From Planctomycetaceae bacterium (GTDB taxonomy: Bacteria; Planctomycetota; Planctomycetia; Pirellulales; UBA1268), in the NCBI GenBank assembly GCA_005789975.1, contig SXWC01000132.1, positions 6,267-70,266 of the forward strand: DNA of 64,000 bases. The letters are read 5' to 3'. Both the position numbers and the translations under genes were made by a program. Shown piece after piece: positions 26,171 to 35,585 of the stretch. Numbering within the stretch: position 1 is the stretch's first letter; each line of letters starts with the position of its first letter. A model generated the notes under the pieces. The model made no database searches. It was given only the letters and a program-made list of their open reading frames with translations, and was not told the origin of the DNA.

Positions 26171-27213
26171 CGCAACCCACCACACGGCTCACGGCCGCGG
26201 GGCGTTCGGGCGTCCGGATCGCCTTGGCTCCGCTGGAGGTGCGCGCCAACAGCTTCGTGCGGGCGTTCACGGAGTGCCTGCGGTCCGGCGGGTTCGACAC
26301 GATCGCCTACGGCTATGAGCCGGAACTGCCCTCCGGCTGCCGGGTCGTGATCCTGCACTGGCCCAACCGGTTTTTCGCGCCGGCTTCGGCAGCCGCCGCG
26401 GAAGCGGCCGAGCAACTGCTCGCCGCGTGGCGATCGGCCCGCGCCGCGGGCACGCGGTTTCTCTGGGTGGCCCACAATGTCCATCCGCACGACACGGCCC
26501 CGCGGCACCACGCCCTCGCCCGCGGCTTCATCGATTGCCTCGACGGCATCATCCATCTGTCGCGCGCGTCTGCTGCGGCGATTCGTGCCGCCCATCGACC
26601 GGCCGTGGCGCGGGAGTTGATCACCCGGCACGGCCACTACCGCGAACTCTGCGCGACCCCGCTGCGACCGTTCCCGGCTCTCGACGACGGCATCCGGCTG
26701 GGTTACGTCGGCCGGATCCGGCCCTACAAGAACCTGGAGAGCCTGCTCGCCTCCTCGGCCGAGGCCGCCGTGCCGGGGCTGGAAGTGTCGCTCGCGGGGT
26801 TCCGGCACGACGACTCCTATGCCGCCCGCATCGAGGCTCTGGCAGCCAGCCGTGCGGACGTTCGCCTCGATCTGCGAAGCGGCTTTCTTTCCGAAGCGGA
26901 ACTCGAAGCCGCGATCGACCACTGCCATGCGATCGTCCTGCCATACCGATGCATCCTGAACAGTGGCACGGTGCTGCTGGCCCTCTCGCGTGACCGGCCG
27001 GTGTTGGCGCCGCGACTGGGGGGCCTCGAGGAACTCCGGGACCACGTCGGCGACCGTTGGCTGCGGCTCTATGACGGCGACCTGACCGCGAGCACCGTCA
27101 GGTCGTTCATCGACCTTTTGCGGACGCACGATGGCGGGCGGTGCGACCTCTCCAGCCACGACTGGGGGCCGATCGCCGCGGACCTGTGTTCCTTCATCGA
27201 CGAGGTCGTCTGA
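26167..27213 (+). CDS. GT-B fold glycosyltransferase (GT4-like)
   Basis: 348 residues. The N-terminal half has the WVAHNVHPHD acceptor loop region, and the C-terminal half has LGYVGRIRPYKNLESLL, a basic KN motif typical of GT4 donor domains, and VLPYRCILNSGTVLLALS near the end, where the family's E-x7-E site is replaced by a Ser/Gly variant. The nucleotide-sugar donor is unknown. It overlaps the preceding GT2 by 4 bases and is 2 bases from the following pyruvyl transferase, so these three genes are tightly coupled. Confidence 0.8.
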   Translation: MTQPTTRLTAAGRSGVRIALAPLEVRANSFVRAFTECLRSGGFDTIAYGYEPELPSGCRVVILHWPNRFFAPASAAAAEAAEQLLAAWRSARAAGTRFLWVAHNVHPHDTAPRHHALARGFIDCLDGIIHLSRASAAAIRAAHRPAVARELITRHGHYRELCATPLRPFPALDDGIRLGYVGRIRPYKNLESLLASSAEAAVPGLEVSLAGFRHDDSYAARIEALAASRADVRLDLRSGFLSEAELEAAIDHCHAIVLPYRCILNSGTVLLALSRDRPVLAPRLGGLEELRDHVGDRWLRLYDGDLTASTVRSFIDLLRTHDGGRCDLSSHDWGPIAADLCSFIDEVV

Positions 27214-27215
27214 CG

Positions 27216-28262
27216 ATGCCGCCACCGGATCTGCCCCGCGCCGCCTTCCATCCCGTACGGTACTGGCGGCAGGAACATGCGCCCGGCCCGCAGAACTTCG
27301 GCGACTATCTCGCCGAATTGTTCCTCGAAGAACTCCTCGTGCTCCCGTCGTGGCCCGCCGACGCCTACTACCTCGTCGGCAGCGTCATTCGCGAGCAGCG
27401 GATTCGCCGGACGCTCGACGAGCTCCGCGTGGACGCCGACACGGGTCGCGTCGCCTTCTGGGGATGCGGCCTCCGCGGCCCCGAGGGCCTTTCGCCGGAA
27501 GGACGCGGCCAGGCCGCCTTCTTCGGTGTCCGCGGACCGCTCACCCGAGATGCCCTCGCGCTCCCCGCCGACACCGTCATCGGTGATCCGGGTCTGCTGC
27601 TGCCGCTGATCGTCGAGAAGCCGGTCGCAGGTCACGGACGGACGCTGTGCGTCACCCACTTTCACGAGCCACGATCGCCCGGCGACATCAAATCCCAGAC
27701 CGGTGTCGATGACGTCGTCTCGTCGGCCCTGCCCGCGTCACTTCCGCACCTTCGGGAGATGATCCGGCTGATCGCCGGTGCCGGCTTCGTGCTCGGCGGT
27801 TCGCTGCATGCCGCCATCGCCGCCTGCGCCTACGGCGTGCCGTTCGCCTTTTTCGACTCGGGATACATCGACATCCCGTTCAAATGGGACGACTTCGCGG
27901 CCTCCGTCGGAATCCCCGCCCTCTTCGCCCGCACCCTCGCCGAGGGCCGGTCGATTCACGGCGACGCGATCGCGGGGGCGTGCCGGCCGCCGCCCCTCTC
28001 CCCGCTCCTGCATGCCGCCCCATTTCAGGTGCTGCCGGAAATGCACCTGCGGGCGGTCGTGCACGACGGCTGGTGCGCGGCTCCGGCCGTCGCCGAGGCC
28101 CGACGGAGGCTGGCGCCGCTGACGGCGGCCGCCAAACGCTCGCAGCGTGATGCCCAGCGGCGCTGGCTCGAACGCGAGCAACGGGCCTTCGAGGCCCGCT
28201 GCGCCAAAGCAGACCTCCAAGGCCCGCGTCAGGCGATGCCGAAGCCGAGCGATTTGACGTAG
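27216..28262 (+). CDS. Polysaccharide pyruvyl transferase family protein
   Basis: 348 residues. It has NFGDYLAELFLEELL at the start, LVGSVIRE, FWGCGLRGP, FGVRGPLTRDAL, VIGDPGLLLPL and GGSLHAAIAACAYGVPFAFFD, the standard order of this family. It transfers pyruvate from PEP to a sugar to form an acidic ketal on surface glycans. The second such domain in the operon (the other is fused to a propeller at 23083). The C-terminal 60 residues are Arg/Glu-rich and helical. The last 34 bases overlap the convergent sulfotransferase gene. Confidence 0.86.
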   Translation: MPPPDLPRAAFHPVRYWRQEHAPGPQNFGDYLAELFLEELLVLPSWPADAYYLVGSVIREQRIRRTLDELRVDADTGRVAFWGCGLRGPEGLSPEGRGQAAFFGVRGPLTRDALALPADTVIGDPGLLLPLIVEKPVAGHGRTLCVTHFHEPRSPGDIKSQTGVDDVVSSALPASLPHLREMIRLIAGAGFVLGGSLHAAIAACAYGVPFAFFDSGYIDIPFKWDDFAASVGIPALFARTLAEGRSIHGDAIAGACRPPPLSPLLHAAPFQVLPEMHLRAVVHDGWCAAPAVAEARRRLAPLTAAAKRSQRDAQRRWLEREQRAFEARCAKADLQGPRQAMPKPSDLT

Positions 28263-29095
28263 GCGACGTCGTCGGGGTCGAACTGTTCCAGGCCATGATC
28301 GCGGAAGCGGCCGATCGACCGGGGTGGCTGCGCAAGCCCGATCAGGTCGGCGGGGGCCTGCCCGGGCAGGCCCAGAAAAGCGAGAAGCGCGCCGATCCCG
28401 GCGGCGGGCGAACCGCAGAACTCCTCGAACCGGATGAAGTGGAATCGCGTCGGCATCGCGGCCGCCGCGGCGATCACGCGGCGATGCGAGGCGCACCAGA
28501 AGCTGAGCATGTATCGGGGCGTGGGCTCGAATGGACGTCCCAGGTAGGCCTCGCCCCATCGCATCGCCTGGTTGCTGTTGGCGCTGTGGGCCATGTCGAG
28601 CCCACTGCGGCTCACGAAGACGTAGCGCATCCGCGGCAACGCGCGGGCGAGTCGCGGCAGAACGACATGCGTGTTGGGCTCCTTCCAACCCCACCGGCCC
28701 TGAGGCGCCGGGCCGATCCGCCCGGCAAGCAGCGTCGCGGCACGCTCCCGCGACCACTCGGCCGAGTGCGGCGGGATTTCCCGCCGTGACAGCTCCTCGA
28801 TGCGTGCGACATCCGCCCGATCGAAACGGGCTTCGCCCACCATCCGATTCACCAGGATGCCGAGCAGGCGGTCGAACTCCCCGTCGGGGCAGTCCTGAAT
28901 GCCGGGCCGGTTGAAGAGGAGGCTGAACCAGCGATTGTCGAGGGCCGCGTTCAGGTCTTCCCCGATGAAGAAACCGCATTCCCGCAGCATCGCGGCGATC
29001 AGTCGCGTGCCACTGCCCCCCACGCCGCCGACGACGACCGGATCTTGATGCGTTTCCAGCAGGGCCTCGAGGCCCGTCGCGTCACCTTCCCGCAC
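28229..29095 (-). CDS. Sulfotransferase family protein
   Basis: 288 residues. The PAPS 5'-phosphosulfate loop is VGGVGGSGTRLIA at 22-34 and the 3'-phosphate motif is FVSRSGLDMAHSANS. RFEEFCGSP is the C-terminal counterpart of the RYEDL block seen in sulfotransferases, and a WGWKEPNT motif lies between. It probably sulfates the glycan made by the flanking genes. It is the only leftward gene within the cluster between 22.3 and 32.3 kb, convergent with the pyruvyl transferase. Confidence 0.83.
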   Translation of the reverse strand: MREGDATGLEALLETHQDPVVVGGVGGSGTRLIAAMLRECGFFIGEDLNAALDNRWFSLLFNRPGIQDCPDGEFDRLLGILVNRMVGEARFDRADVARIEELSRREIPPHSAEWSRERAATLLAGRIGPAPQGRWGWKEPNTHVVLPRLARALPRMRYVFVSRSGLDMAHSANSNQAMRWGEAYLGRPFEPTPRYMLSFWCASHRRVIAAAAAMPTRFHFIRFEEFCGSPAAGIGALLAFLGLPGQAPADLIGLAQPPRSIGRFRDHGLEQFDPDDVAYVKSLGFGIA

Positions 29096-29322
29096 GGCTC
29101 ACACCCTTCCCGCCGTCACCTGGTTCCACATTGCCGCCATGCCCGACCCGAAGGATGCTATCACACCGTCGTCAGGAACCCCTTGCCGGGCCGCCGCGCT
29201 CCCGACCGTGTCGCGGGCTCCCGGCACCACGCTCCACCGTGGCGGCCGCGTTGCTCGCGGCCGCCGGCCACGGCTACCATGCCGGAATCCGCGGGCGGGC
29301 ATCGCCCCGTAAGGAACGGCCC

Positions 29323-30258
29323 ATGCTGCACCCCCGCCTGTCGATCATCGTCAACTTCCACAACATGGGCCGCGAGGCGGTCCGTACGCTCCACACCCTC
29401 TCCTGCCGCTACCAACGTGGTGTCGCGGAGGATGCGTACGAGGTGATCGCGATCGACCACGGATCATCCGTGCCGCTCGACGAAGCCATGGTCCGCTCCC
29501 ACGGCCGCAACTTCCGGCTCGTCACGCACGCCCCAGGCACGGTTCCGGTCTCGCCGGCCAGAGCGCTCAACGCGGCGGCGGCGGACTCGGCCGGCGATGC
29601 GGTCGCCGTGTGCATCGACGGCGCCCGGATGCTGACCCCGGGAATCGTGCGGTTCATGCTCGCTGCGGTCGATGGCTTCGTCGATCCGGTGGTGGCCACG
29701 CTCGGCTGGCACCTCGGCCCCGCGGTACAAAACGAATCGATGCTCGCCGGCTACGACCAGGCGGCCGAGGACCGGCTGCTGGAATCGATCGACTGGCGGC
29801 GTGACGGCTATGAACTTTTCAGGGTGTCGTGCCTGGCGGCATCGAGCGCGGTCGGCTGGTTCCGGCCGATCGCCGAGAGCAACTGCCTGGCGCTGCGGCG
29901 CCGCACCTACGAGCGGCTGGGGGGTTTCGACGAGCGCTTTGGTGAAGCCGGGGGAGGGCTCGTGGCGCTCGACTTCTACCGGCGGGCGTGCGCGGCCGCC
30001 AGCGACCTCGTGCTGCTCCTCGGGGAGGGGACCTTTCACCAGTTTCACGGCGGTGTGGCGACGAACGTGCCGACCGACCGCCATCCCTACACCCGCTTTC
30101 ACGACGAATACATCCGCCTGCGCGGCGAGCGGTTTGTGCCGCCATCGACGCGGGCGTGCTACCTGGGCGGCGTGCCCCCCCAGTGCCTGCCATTTCTCGC
30201 GCTATCGACGGAGCGGGCGCTGGCGGAGCAACGGGCCGCCTTCGGAATCGGCCCGTGA
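29323..30258 (+). CDS. Glycosyltransferase family 2-like protein
   Basis: 311 residues. It starts LSIIVNFHNMGREAVRTL and continues EVIAIDHGSS; the usual DxD is reduced to CIDGARML, and a FGGFDERFGE-type block (LGGFDERFGEAGGGLVALD) follows, as in GT2 enzymes of the chondroitin-polymerase type. The ATG at 29323 has AAGGA 7 bases upstream. The stop overlaps the GTG of the next gene, so the two are coupled. Metal binding may be altered because only one acidic residue is obvious at the DxD position. Confidence 0.78.
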   Translation: MLHPRLSIIVNFHNMGREAVRTLHTLSCRYQRGVAEDAYEVIAIDHGSSVPLDEAMVRSHGRNFRLVTHAPGTVPVSPARALNAAAADSAGDAVAVCIDGARMLTPGIVRFMLAAVDGFVDPVVATLGWHLGPAVQNESMLAGYDQAAEDRLLESIDWRRDGYELFRVSCLAASSAVGWFRPIAESNCLALRRRTYERLGGFDERFGEAGGGLVALDFYRRACAAASDLVLLLGEGTFHQFHGGVATNVPTDRHPYTRFHDEYIRLRGERFVPPSTRACYLGGVPPQCLPFLALSTERALAEQRAAFGIGP

Positions 30259-32309
30259 GACGCCACGCTTTTCTCGTGCTGGGGATGCACCGCAGCGGCA
30301 CATCCGCCCTGACCCGGGTGCTCGGTCTGATGGGCGCCGCGTTGCCCCGAGATCCGATGCCCCCCACGGCGGACAATCCGCAGGGCTACTGGGAATCCCG
30401 CCGCATCGCCCGCTTCAACAATCGGCTCCTCGAGTCGGCGGGCACGCACTGGAACGACGACGCGGGGATTCCGCCCGAATGGTTCTCCGACCCGCGTCGC
30501 TCCGCCGACCGCGCCGAGGCGGTCGCCCTGATCGCCGAGGAGTTCGCCGCCGCCCCGGCCATCGTGCTCAAGGATCCCCGAATCTGCCGGCTCGTCCCGT
30601 TCTGGAAGACGGTGCTCGACGCAGCCGGTCTCGAAACGCGGGCCGTGCTCACGGTCCGCGATCCGCTCGAGGTTGCCCGATCCCTCGCGGCCCGGGCCGC
30701 CGATCCGGCGTTCAGCCCCGCGGCGATTCGCGACCCGGCGCGAGGGCTGCTGCTCTGGCTGCGCCACGTGCTCGATGCGGAGCGGCACAGCCGCGATCTC
30801 GTGCGTCACGTCATCCACTACGCCGATCTCTTGCAGGATTGGAGACGTGTTCTGCGGCCCCTCGACGGCGTGGCAGCGCTGCCCCGGCTCGCGCCCGACA
30901 CCGCGGCGGCGATCGACGCCTTTCTCGACCCGATGCTTCGGCGCCAGGCCGCGAGCGACACGGCACCGCAAAGCGACGCCGCCCCCCCCGGACTCTCCCG
31001 GCTCCGATCGTTGCTCGACGCGCTGGGGAGCGGATCCGAGCAGGCAACCGCCGCGTGTGATGCGACCCTCGCCGACCTCGAACGACTGAGCCTGCTCCAT
31101 CCGCGAACACGATCCGAGCATGACCCTCTGGCCCCCGACGACCCGCGGTCGGCGGCGATTCTTGCCGGCCTCGATCAGGCCCGGCCCGCAGCGCCGCGCA
31201 CCGCTCGATCGATCCTCTTCCTCTCGGGAGCCCCGGCGAGCATCGGCCACGTGTATCGCGTGCTGCACCCGATCGAGGCGCTCGGTGAACACGGCTGGCA
31301 GACGTCGTGGCTGCCCGCCGACTCGCCCGACGCACTTGCACGACTCGACGCGATCGACGTCCTGTCGATCTTCCGCTGCCCGTGGACCCCGGCGCTTGAA
31401 GCGGTCGTCACCGCGTGCCGGCGACGGGGGATCGTCGTCGCCTATGACATCGACGACCTGATCTTCGACCCCGACCTGATGGAGGCAGGGGCGTTCGGCT
31501 ACCTCGATTCGCTCCCCGACGCCGATCGGCGTCGCTGGATCGTGGCGGCGGGCGACTACCGTCGCGCCCTCCGCGCGGCAGACGCCGCCGTGCTGACCAC
31601 GCCCCCGCTCGCGGCGGCTGCTCGACCGCACGGCCCGCGGGTGCACGTCCTGCCCAATGGCCATTCACCCGCCATGTTCGCCGCCGCGGCGGCGGCCAGA
31701 TCCATCGCGAAGCCTTCGGCCGGCGACGGCCGGCCGCGGCTCGGATTCGCGAGTGGCACCCCGACGCACCAGCGGGACTTCGCCGTGATCGTTCCAGCGC
31801 TTGAGCGGCTCTTTGCCCGACGTCCAGAGCCGCTGCTGACCGTCGTCGGGCATCTCGACCTCGGCGCCTTCCCGCAGCTCGCCGTCCATGCGGATCGAAT
31901 CGAGGTGCGGCCGCATGTGCCGTTCGCCCGGCTGCCCGAGGAGGTGACGCGGTTCGACATCAACCTCGCGCCCCTGGAGGTCGGCAATCCGTTTTGCGAG
32001 GCGAAAAGCCCGATCCGCTGCACGACGGCGGCGACCGTCGCGGTGCCCACGGTGGCATCGCCGACGGCGCCGCTCCGCGATGCCCTGATCGACGGTGAGA
32101 CCGGTTTTCTCGCCGCCGATACGGCCGAATGGGTGAGGGCCTTCGACCGACTTCTCGACGATCCTCCGCTTCGGCGGCGGATGGGCGAGGCGGCACATGC
32201 GTTTCTGATCGCACGCATGAGTTGGCCCGCGTGGAGCGGGCTTGCCGACGCCGTTTACGCGGCCGTGCTCCGAGAGAGGGCCTCGCCGACTGACGGCCGC
32301 CGTGCATGA
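30255..32309 (+). CDS. Fusion: sulfotransferase plus glycosyltransferase (GT4-like)
   Basis: 684 residues starting with GTG at 30255, overlapping the previous stop (GTGA). Residues 1 to about 220 are a sulfotransferase: VLGMHRSGTSALTRVLGL (P-loop), then IVLKDPRICRLVPFW and LTVRDPLEVARSLAAR. Residues about 310-684 are a GT-B glycosyltransferase: ASIGHVYRVLHPIEAL, VVAYDIDDLIFDPDL near 395, VHVLPNGH, LGFASGTPTHQRDF, and INLAPLEVGNPFCEAKSPIR as the donor-site acidic motif. The one chain would both add a sugar and sulfate the product, or act on sequential steps. Last gene of the cluster. Confidence 0.83.
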   Translation: MRRHAFLVLGMHRSGTSALTRVLGLMGAALPRDPMPPTADNPQGYWESRRIARFNNRLLESAGTHWNDDAGIPPEWFSDPRRSADRAEAVALIAEEFAAAPAIVLKDPRICRLVPFWKTVLDAAGLETRAVLTVRDPLEVARSLAARAADPAFSPAAIRDPARGLLLWLRHVLDAERHSRDLVRHVIHYADLLQDWRRVLRPLDGVAALPRLAPDTAAAIDAFLDPMLRRQAASDTAPQSDAAPPGLSRLRSLLDALGSGSEQATAACDATLADLERLSLLHPRTRSEHDPLAPDDPRSAAILAGLDQARPAAPRTARSILFLSGAPASIGHVYRVLHPIEALGEHGWQTSWLPADSPDALARLDAIDVLSIFRCPWTPALEAVVTACRRRGIVVAYDIDDLIFDPDLMEAGAFGYLDSLPDADRRRWIVAAGDYRRALRAADAAVLTTPPLAAAARPHGPRVHVLPNGHSPAMFAAAAAARSIAKPSAGDGRPRLGFASGTPTHQRDFAVIVPALERLFARRPEPLLTVVGHLDLGAFPQLAVHADRIEVRPHVPFARLPEEVTRFDINLAPLEVGNPFCEAKSPIRCTTAATVAVPTVASPTAPLRDALIDGETGFLAADTAEWVRAFDRLLDDPPLRRRMGEAAHAFLIARMSWPAWSGLADAVYAAVLRERASPTDGRRA

Positions 32310-32345
32310 TTCCCCGAACTGACCCCTGAGGCTCCGGCCCGGGAG

Positions 32346-32576
32346 TCAGTCGTGCGGCTGAGCGGCGGCCAGCCACTCCCCGCACCAATCGCTCTCCCGC
32401 GTGTGGGGCCAGAGCCCGACATGCACGAGTTTGTCGTCCTGAATCGGCGGCATCGCGGGCGGCATCCGCCGGCATTGGCCCCACCCGAGCGTTCTTTCAC
32501 CGGTCTTTTCCCGCTGCCAATGCAGGCACGTGCCGCAGGCGAAACGGGACTTCACTGGCGGTTCGTGCGGATCCAT
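32346..32576 (-). CDS. Small cysteine-rich protein
   Basis: 76 residues from the ATG at 32576. Four cysteines are arranged as CGTC, GQCRRMPP and DWCGEW, with Trp residues beside them (CLHWQ and LWPHTRESDW). The spacing suggests one zinc site. This short Cys/Trp pattern recurs in phage and bacterial hypothetical proteins but I cannot assign a function. It is convergent with the sulfotransferase-glycosyltransferase gene and 95 bases downstream of the FAD oxidoreductase. Confidence 0.62.
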   Translation of the reverse strand: MDPHEPPVKSRFACGTCLHWQREKTGERTLGWGQCRRMPPAMPPIQDDKLVHVGLWPHTRESDWCGEWLAAAQPHD

Positions 32577-32671
32577 GCCGGAAGTGTAGCCTCTTCCCCC
32601 CGGCCTCCGCCTGCTCCCCTCACTCCCACCCCCGCGGCGGCCGGTGAGACTTCGCGGATCGCGTATCTTTT

Positions 32672-34339
32672 TCACGGTGGATCGCGGTCGAGAATCTGCC
32701 CGGCCGAAATGAGGATCGATCTGAGCCGGGGATAAGGGACGTCCTGCACGGCGATGCGGTCCTCGATCGCGACCGCCGCCGCGGCCCCGGCCGCCTGGCC
32801 AAGCACCATGAAAACGGGCTCCATCCGGATGGATGCGTAGGCCACGTGCGTCGCAGAGAGGCAGACGGGGACGAGCAGATTACGACATTCCATCGGCTGC
32901 GGCACCAGGGCGTGGTAGCTGATGGAGTAGGGAGGTAGCCCGCGAAACCGCGGCTCGAGCTGGGAGCCCTCGTCGCGAACTTGACCGTCCGTGTCGAGGA
33001 ACCGGGAAACGACATGGGAGTCGAGCGCATAAGAGCCGAGGGCGACGCAGTGGCCGGCATCGACGCGGCCTGCACGGCGGACATTTTCCTCCTTCATCAC
33101 GAAGGCGCCCCGCATTCGGCGGGCTTCGCGGACATAGAGCTGGTGCGGGAAGTTGCCATGGTCGGCAAACTCGTCCCTCGGCAATCCCCACGGCTTCATT
33201 TCCACGCGGATCGCTGCGGGAACGCGATCGTCGTGCGCCAAGGTCCAGAGCATGCCGAGGGCGTAATCGCGGTGCTGCTCGGCGATGCGTGCTCGTTCCT
33301 GGTACGTCGCGGCCGGATAGTCGTGGTTGCCACCGACACAATCGATGCCATTGGTGTCGGCCTTGTGATTGGGCATCGGTGCCAGCGAGATGATCGCCTG
33401 CAATCGGGTGTCGGGGTTGAGTTGCAACTTCCGCACCAGTGCTTCGTGCCAGAGCGGCTGGAAGTTGTCGGGCTTGGCGATGGGGACACGGTTGGCCGGA
33501 TCGTCGGTGAGCGTCACCCGGTAGCAGTAGGCCTGGCTACGGTTGTCCTGATCCCCGGGTCGCCCCCGGAGCGTGCGGTCGATGAACGGCAGTAGGCCCG
33601 AGCCGGGATCGCCGTGGCGAATCCAGGGATCGACAGACCGCAGGGGCGTGCCAAAGATGCCGGCGGGGTGAATGCCGTTGAGGGTTTCGGCAAACGCGGC
33701 GTTGCTCTCGCGACCGATGAGGTGGCCCACGCCGGCGCGGGCCATGAGGTCGCCTTCGGGGGAGGCGTCGATGAAAATGCGTCCGGCGTGGCGGTCGCCG
33801 GTGGTGGTGCGGAGCGCGCGAATGCGGCCCTCGGTCATCTCCACCGCGTCTTCAGCCTCGGCGATCAGGCATTCACGGACGACGGTGACGCCGGCGTGCC
33901 GCAGCATATCGGCGAGGATTTCCTCGGCGACGTGGCTTTCGTAGACCCACTGCATGCGCAGCGTGTCGTCTTTCCCCGAGTAGGTCCTCGGCTTGGCCCG
34001 CTCGAAAAAGCCCTCGCGATCATCGCCTCGCCAGGCCGATGGCTGCAGATAGTGGTCGTAGATGTGGCCGTAGAACTCCCGGGCGATCCCACCGATCGAT
34101 GCGCTGCGGTTCATGTCGGTGGCGGTCAGTCCGGCGGTGGCGACGCCGCCGAGGTGGGACGTTTGCGCGAGAAGCACGACCGCTCGGCCCAGGCGTGCCG
34201 CCTGAATCGCGGCCCCGATGCCCGCGAGGGTCTCGCCGTAGACCACGACATCGGCGGCGGCTGCGGGGGCCGCCGCGACGGCTTGAGGAAGCGGCACGAA
34301 AAGGATGATCCAGAGCGGGATGAGGTGGCGGCGCGACAT
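32672..34339 (-). CDS. Exported FAD-dependent oxidoreductase (glucose-inhibited-division/FAD_oxidored type)
   Basis: 555 residues. A signal peptide (hydrophobic core 6-18, cleavage after AVA/AAA near 28) precedes the FAD-binding VVVYGETLAGIGAAIQAARLG. HLGGVATAGLTATD and RIFIDASPEGDLMARAG are typical of the planctomycete-rich FAD_oxidored family (often near xanthan lyase genes). The C-terminus closes with MVLGQAAGAAAAVA. A role in periplasmic sugar or alcohol oxidation is likely but not proven. Start ATG at 34339, weak Shine-Dalgarno; a longer frame at 34489 lacks the signal peptide. Confidence 0.83.
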   Translation of the reverse strand: MSRRHLIPLWIILFVPLPQAVAAAPAAAADVVVYGETLAGIGAAIQAARLGRAVVLLAQTSHLGGVATAGLTATDMNRSASIGGIAREFYGHIYDHYLQPSAWRGDDREGFFERAKPRTYSGKDDTLRMQWVYESHVAEEILADMLRHAGVTVVRECLIAEAEDAVEMTEGRIRALRTTTGDRHAGRIFIDASPEGDLMARAGVGHLIGRESNAAFAETLNGIHPAGIFGTPLRSVDPWIRHGDPGSGLLPFIDRTLRGRPGDQDNRSQAYCYRVTLTDDPANRVPIAKPDNFQPLWHEALVRKLQLNPDTRLQAIISLAPMPNHKADTNGIDCVGGNHDYPAATYQERARIAEQHRDYALGMLWTLAHDDRVPAAIRVEMKPWGLPRDEFADHGNFPHQLYVREARRMRGAFVMKEENVRRAGRVDAGHCVALGSYALDSHVVSRFLDTDGQVRDEGSQLEPRFRGLPPYSISYHALVPQPMECRNLLVPVCLSATHVAYASIRMEPVFMVLGQAAGAAAAVAIEDRIAVQDVPYPRLRSILISAGQILDRDPP

Positions 34340-34505
34340 GTAGCAGAGCGTCACCGTGGAGGATGATGGCCGCAGAGCCTGTCGGGCACGGGCGAAGCAT
34401 CGGAGACCAAGGCCAGAGTGTAGCCGCCGCTCGTGGTGTAAACTCGACCCGACCCCGCGCCAACCGTGCGGCGAGCCCCTCGTCCGCACTCCCCGAGGCC
34501 CCGCG

Positions 34506-35162
34506 ATGAATCTGCCGCCCGACTATCGCATCAGGCTGATGCGGCCCACGGACTACGCCGCCATCAGCGACATCTGCCGGGCGGTCTACCCTCACGACAC
34601 CCCCTACACCGCTGCGGAACTGGCCGCACACCATGCCGCCTACCCGCAGGGGCAGTTCGTTGCGGAGCATGTGCCCTCACAGCAGGCGGTGGGCGTCCAT
34701 TTCACTCTGCGGCTCCGGATGGCCGACTACCACATCGACGATTCCTGGGAGGTGCTCACCGCCCAGGGCACCTTTGCGGATCATGACCCCACGGGCCCCA
34801 CGCTCTACGGTGCCGATGTCTTCGTGAGCCCCGTGCACCAGCATCACGGACTGGCCCGCGGCCTGACCGACGCCACCCGCGAACTGGTGCTCAACGAGCG
34901 GCTGTGGCGGATGGTCGGGGGAAGTCGGCTGCCGGGATACGGTGCCGTCGCCAGTGCCATGCCAGCCGACCAGTACGTTCGTGAGGTGGTTGAGCGCGAC
35001 CGGATCGACCCCGTGTTGTCGGCCCACCTGAAGGACGGCTGGCAGGTCGTGAAGCCGGTCCACGGATATCTCCAGCACGACCCCGAGAGTGCCAACTGGG
35101 CGGCCGTCATCCAGTGGGTGAATCCCGATTGTCCGCCACCGCGTGAGTTCGCGCTTCGTTGA
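34506..35162 (+). CDS. GNAT family N-acetyltransferase
   Basis: 218 residues. The GNAT start YRIRLMRPTDYAAISDICRA is clear, and the acetyl-CoA-binding strand and pyrophosphate loop correspond to YGADVFVSPVHQHHGLARGL, with HHGLARG in place of the usual Q/RxxGxG/A. The C-terminal part ends in NWAAVIQWVNPD. It acetylates an amine (small molecule, peptide or protein). Start ATG 34506. It is divergent from the FAD oxidoreductase, with about 165 bases between the starts. Confidence 0.8.
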   Translation: MNLPPDYRIRLMRPTDYAAISDICRAVYPHDTPYTAAELAAHHAAYPQGQFVAEHVPSQQAVGVHFTLRLRMADYHIDDSWEVLTAQGTFADHDPTGPTLYGADVFVSPVHQHHGLARGLTDATRELVLNERLWRMVGGSRLPGYGAVASAMPADQYVREVVERDRIDPVLSAHLKDGWQVVKPVHGYLQHDPESANWAAVIQWVNPDCPPPREFALR

Positions 35163-35305
35163 GGCTTGGCGGCGACAGCGAGCTGAAGTGTCCGGAGGCC
35201 CGCGGGACGCTCTGGCTGGCTCAATCCCGGGCGGGGACGCCCGCAATCGCGTCCGTGGCTAGCGTTGCCCCGGTCGCGTTTCTGCAGCCACCCCGGAGCC
35301 CAGCC

Positions 35306-35539
35306 ATGCGTCACCCGTCATCCCCGGCGTACGTTCTCATGTTTGGTGTGATCACGCTCGCTTTTCAGGGATGTGGCCGCAAGGCCGGCGAAGGGCCCAT
35401 GCAGCACCCCGTCCGAAAGGTGCCCGCCGCGATTCCTCTGGCAACGCCCAAGGCTCGGCCCGAAAACTTCGCCGAGGCCGTCGCCAGGGCCAGGCAGGAG
35501 CGGGAGCAAGCCGTCAAAAAAGCCGCGAAGGGCTTCTGA
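35306..35539 (+). CDS. Small putative lipoprotein
   Basis: 77 residues. The N-terminus has a hydrophobic core (YVLMFGVITLAF) ending FQGC, an approximate lipobox with Cys23, then a positively charged, Glu/Lys-rich tail (AVARARQEREQAVKKAAKGF). GGAG lies about 8 bases before the ATG. The function is unknown; it is likely to be anchored in the membrane if the lipobox is processed. The gene is convergent with the Gfo/Idh gene, with the hairpin repeats in between. Confidence 0.55.
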   Translation: MRHPSSPAYVLMFGVITLAFQGCGRKAGEGPMQHPVRKVPAAIPLATPKARPENFAEAVARARQEREQAVKKAAKGF

Positions 35540-35585
35540 GCAGACCGGTGCAGCGATGACACCCGCGGGCTCCGGACGTCGAGGG

